64,000 nt of DNA from Pseudomonas benzenivorans (lineage in GTDB: Bacteria; Pseudomonadota; Gammaproteobacteria; Pseudomonadales; Pseudomonadaceae): positions 2,852,001 through 2,916,000 of the forward strand of contig NZ_CP137892.1 in the NCBI RefSeq assembly GCF_033547155.1, read 5' to 3'. Below the pieces are notes generated by a model that was not told where the DNA came from, ran no database searches, and was given only the letters and a program-made list of their open reading frames with translations. Positions 61,947 to 64,000 of this stretch are shown in pieces. The translations under genes were made by a program, and so were the position numbers. Position 1 is the first letter of the stretch. Each line of letters begins with the position of its first letter.

Positions 61947-62618
61947 TCAATGATTGACGGTATGGGCCAGCATCACCGACAGCTGGCACAGCGGCCGGCC
62001 GCTCTGGGCGTGCCACTGATTGAACGCCGCCTGCACCGCGGCCCGGTCCTTCTGGCTGGTGGGCGCCTTGTCGACTATGCCCTGGGCCTTGAGCGCGGCG
62101 ACCATGTCGTTGGTGGGGATGAAGGTGTCCTTGCCGACCATGCGCAGCAAGCGCGGCGCCGACAAGCCCCCCAACTGGCTGCCGTGCTTGGCCAGGTACT
62201 GCCACAGGCCGACGATATCGGTCACCGGCCAGTCGGCGATCAAGGCGCCGAAGCCGCCCCGTTCCCGCCGCACATCGAGGATGAACTGGGCGTTGCGCGG
62301 CACGCTCTTGAGCTTGCCCAGATGACGGATCAGCCGCGCGTCCTGCATCAGGTTCTCCAGGCGCTCGCCCCCCATCAGCACGACCTTTTCCGGGGCGAAG
62401 CCGAAGAACACCTCCTCGAAGGCCGGCCATTTGGCGTCCACCAGGCTGTGCTTGAGGCCGGCGCGGAAGATCCTCAGGCTGAGCAGCGACAGGTAGCGGT
62501 CGTCACTCAGCGCACGCAGCTCGTCCGCACTCGCCGGCTGTGGCAGCATGGCCTCCAGTGCCGCCGCCGAGCCGAAGCGGTTCAGGCAGTATTCGTTCAG
62601 CCATTGATAGTCGCGCAT
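61947..62618 (-). CDS. DNA-3-methyladenine glycosylase I family protein (divergent)
   Basis: A 223-residue base-excision repair protein of the Tag family, which removes 3-methyladenine. The central LMQDARLIRHLGKLKSVPRNA is the family helix-hairpin-like region, followed by FGALIADWPVTDI. The N-terminal cysteine and C-terminal histidine/cysteine of the E. coli Tag zinc site are not evident here; the protein ends LAHTVNH. It therefore belongs to the divergent Tag-like branch common in pseudomonads. ATG 62618 begins the conserved part. Confidence 0.8.
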   Translation of the reverse strand: MRDYQWLNEYCLNRFGSAAALEAMLPQPASADELRALSDDRYLSLLSLRIFRAGLKHSLVDAKWPAFEEVFFGFAPEKVVLMGGERLENLMQDARLIRHLGKLKSVPRNAQFILDVRRERGGFGALIADWPVTDIVGLWQYLAKHGSQLGGLSAPRLLRMVGKDTFIPTNDMVAALKAQGIVDKAPTSQKDRAAVQAAFNQWHAQSGRPLCQLSVMLAHTVNH

Positions 62619-62746
62619 CGCTCGCCCTTGCCAGTTCCAGTGACCGCACAGGGTGCCTGCAACTCGCGCCTGCGCGCAATATTCCTGCGCCAAGGCGACT
62701 GCTCGCGCAAAGAGGCGAGCCCCCTGGCGGCACCTATCTATGCCGT

Positions 62747-63178
62747 TTAGCGGCGCCGGCGCCCTGGCTCGGCCTTGTTGTACTTGCGCGCGTGCGCACT
62801 CGACGCCGCCGCCTTGACCAGGCGCTGGAAGGTGGGGCATTCGGCGTGGCTCGGGGCCGGGCAGGCCGCCGCATGGCGCAGCCCTCTGCTCATGGCCCGC
62901 AGCCGCTTGATAGTCCCATCCAGCTCCTCGGCCTTGGCCAGAAGCAGCTGGCGATCGATTGCCGGCGCCCCGTCGGCGGCGAACATCGAGCGGATCTCAT
63001 CCAGGGTGAAGCCCGCCGACTGGCCGAGGGCAATCAGCGCCAGCTGATCCAGCACCCCCGGCGCAAAGCGGCGGCGCTCACCCTGGCGACCGAGGGAGGC
63101 GATCAGCCCCTTCTCCTCGTAGAAACGCAGGGTCGAGGCCGGCACACCGGCGCGCTTGGCGACTTCGGCAATATCCAT
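62747..63178 (-). CDS. MerR-family transcription regulator
   Basis: A 143-residue MerR regulator. The winged helix DNA-binding domain is MDIAEVAKRAGVPASTLRFY, then EEKGLIASLGRQGERRRF, followed by a long dimer helix. The C-terminal region has three cysteines in AACPAPSHAECPTF, which may bind metal or sense oxidation, but it does not match the SoxR iron-sulfur pattern. It is divergent from the DUF2938 and flavodoxin-like genes, and the promoter between them has the MerR-type 19-base spacer with an inverted repeat, so these are the likely targets. Confidence 0.9.
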   Translation of the reverse strand: MDIAEVAKRAGVPASTLRFYEEKGLIASLGRQGERRRFAPGVLDQLALIALGQSAGFTLDEIRSMFAADGAPAIDRQLLLAKAEELDGTIKRLRAMSRGLRHAAACPAPSHAECPTFQRLVKAAASSAHARKYNKAEPGRRRR

Positions 63179-63188
63179 GCGACACCTC

Positions 63189-63219
63189 TTGACTTCAAGT
63201 TCACTTGAACTTGTAGAGT
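63189..63219 (+). promoter_or_regulatory. MerR-type promoter with operator dyad
   Basis: A -35 box TTGACT (63189-63194) and a -10 box TAGAGT (63214-63219) are 19 bases apart, longer than the usual 17, as in MerR-activated promoters. An exact inverted repeat CAAGTTCA-CT-TGAACTTG (63196-63213) fills the spacer. It reads toward the DUF2938 and flavodoxin-like genes; the MerR gene lies on the other side. Confidence 0.85.
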
Positions 63220-63259
63220 CGAACCAAACCCTCCACGAGTCAAGCTGAACGAGGTACTT

Positions 63260-63757
63260 ATGACGCAACTCATGCAAGACATCGCCCTGACAGCAGGCAT
63301 CGGCATCGGCGCGACGGCGGTCATGGACGCCTGGCTGCTGCTGTTGAAACGCCTGGGAGTCCCCACGCTGAACTTCGCCTTCATCGGCCGCTGGGTCGCC
63401 CACCTGCTGCGCGGCAGGCTGGCCCACCCGGCCATCGCCCAGGCCGAGCCGGTCAGAGGCGAGCTCGCCCTGGGCTGGCTGATGCACTACGCCACCGGCA
63501 TCGCCTTCGCCGGCCTGCTGCTGGCCAGCGAAGGCATGGCCTGGGCCCACAGCCCGACCCCGCTGCCGGCACTGCTCATCGGCATGGCCACGGTCGCCAT
63601 TCCCTTGCTGGTGATTCAACCGGCGATGGGCGCCGGCTTCGTCTCCCTCAAGACGCCCACGCCACTGCGCAACTGCTTCAAGAGCCTGGTCAACCACAGC
63701 GTGTTCGGCCTGGGCCTCTACCTGGCCGCCGTGCCGCTCGCCTGGCTGGGGCGATAA
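63260..63757 (+). CDS. DUF2938 family membrane protein
   Basis: A 165-residue membrane protein with about four hydrophobic helices, matching DUF2938 (LMQDIALTAGIGIGATAVMD, then LALGWLMHYATGIAFAGLLL and the PAMGAGFVSLKTP segment). Function unknown. It is under the predicted MerR-type promoter and is followed 42 bases later by a flavodoxin-like gene, so the two are probably a small regulon of the MerR protein. Confidence 0.82.
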   Translation: MTQLMQDIALTAGIGIGATAVMDAWLLLLKRLGVPTLNFAFIGRWVAHLLRGRLAHPAIAQAEPVRGELALGWLMHYATGIAFAGLLLASEGMAWAHSPTPLPALLIGMATVAIPLLVIQPAMGAGFVSLKTPTPLRNCFKSLVNHSVFGLGLYLAAVPLAWLGR

Positions 63758-63799
63758 GCCCCTGTCGAACGTCCTCTTCCTAATCCAGGAGCACTTGCA

Positions 63800-64000
63800 A
63801 TGAAGAAAATCGCGGTCATCTACCACAGTGCCCACGGGCACACCGAACACATCGCCGGTCACGTGGCCGAAGGGGCGGGACTGGTGTCCGACACCGAGGT
63901 TCAACTGGTACAGGCCCAGGCCCTCACCGCCCGGCCGGATGAGCTGCTCGCGTTCGACGGCTACATCCTCGGTTCACCCACCTACCTGGGCGGGGTCAGC
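63800..64000 (+). CDS. Flavodoxin/WrbA-like NAD(P)H:quinone oxidoreductase, N-terminal part (3' end outside window)
   Basis: The first 67 residues of a flavodoxin-fold protein. KIAVIYHSAHGHTEHIAGHV is the FMN phosphate-binding loop, and GYILGSPTYLGG the second FMN loop. This pattern is of the NAD(P)H:quinone oxidoreductase/WrbA-like group, linked to reduction of quinones and oxidative or electrophile stress. AGGAG lies eight bases before the ATG. The frame is open to the window end. It is co-directional with the DUF2938 gene. Confidence 0.82.
   Translation, partial: MKKIAVIYHSAHGHTEHIAGHVAEGAGLVSDTEVQLVQAQALTARPDELLAFDGYILGSPTYLGGVS

Noticed and set aside
63116..63178. SoxR assignment for the MerR regulator
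   Set aside because: The C-terminal cysteines (CPAPSHAECP) do not match the SoxR iron-sulfur motif CX2CXCX5C.

Overview
The window is about 64 kb of high-GC gammaproteobacterial chromosome, almost certainly from a Pseudomonas. The evidence is the protein family set (AceK, CysK, lipase with its foldase, AprDEF-type secretion, a CobO-BluB-CobD-CobQ cobalamin block in Pseudomonas order, YcgL/YcgN/RNase D), the codon use, and the dense, short-spaced gene layout. No insertion sequence, prophage, integron or CRISPR array was seen. Most of the window looks like core chromosome; a few blocks look accessory or lineage-specific.

Layout. 1-8.3 kb: the end of a thiamine-diphosphate decarboxylase, a metallo-hydrolase, aceK, a DMT exporter, then a NarL-type sensor kinase/response regulator pair beside an RpoS-like sigma factor gene. 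8.3-12 kb: cysK, and a MoxR ATPase / GFA protein / VWA protein group. 12.5-17 kb: a complete type I secretion exporter (AprD/E/F type) with no substrate gene beside it. 17-32.5 kb: a run of housekeeping genes (glutamine amidotransferase, HIT protein, oligopeptidase, cyclic-nucleotide-binding protein, YajD, RNA methyltransferase, LysE exporter, peptidase, YcgN, dehydrogenase, YcgL, RNase D, SMP-30, spermidine-synthase-like protein, ZIP transporter, sulfurtransferases). 32.8-39.4 kb: a response regulator convergent with a hybrid kinase; the kinase gene follows lipA and its foldase gene on the same strand. An MFS transporter follows, overlapped by a 41-codon membrane peptide gene.

40.2-52.7 kb: a minus-strand cobalamin operon, read btuB -> BtuM-like -> cobO -> cobB -> bluB -> BtuF-like -> cbiB -> cobD -> cobQ -> cobU -> cobT -> cobC -> cobS, preceded by a cobalamin riboswitch. 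From cobB onward, successive genes overlap by 4 or 8 bases, and BtuM-like/cobO also overlap. The only long break after the BtuM-like gene is 111 bases between cobO and cobB. It folds into a long imperfect hairpin that would pair with the cobB ribosome binding site.

52.8-58.2 kb: a second minus-strand operon under its own, almost duplicate, cobalamin riboswitch. It encodes a very large CobN-family protein that has a signal peptide and a C-terminal membrane anchor, plus an ExbB/TolQ-like protein and a DUF2149 protein. This looks like an envelope-located, possibly proton-motive-force-driven chelatase or metal/tetrapyrrole handling complex controlled by vitamin B12. It is the most interesting system in the window.

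58.3-64 kb: a GFA protein, tRNA-Ala(CGC), an HNH protein, an O-methyltransferase, two tandem NlpC/P60 lipoproteins, a sirtuin, a 3-methyladenine glycosylase, and a MerR regulator divergent from a DUF2938 gene and a flavodoxin-like gene, with a textbook 19-base-spacer MerR promoter between them.
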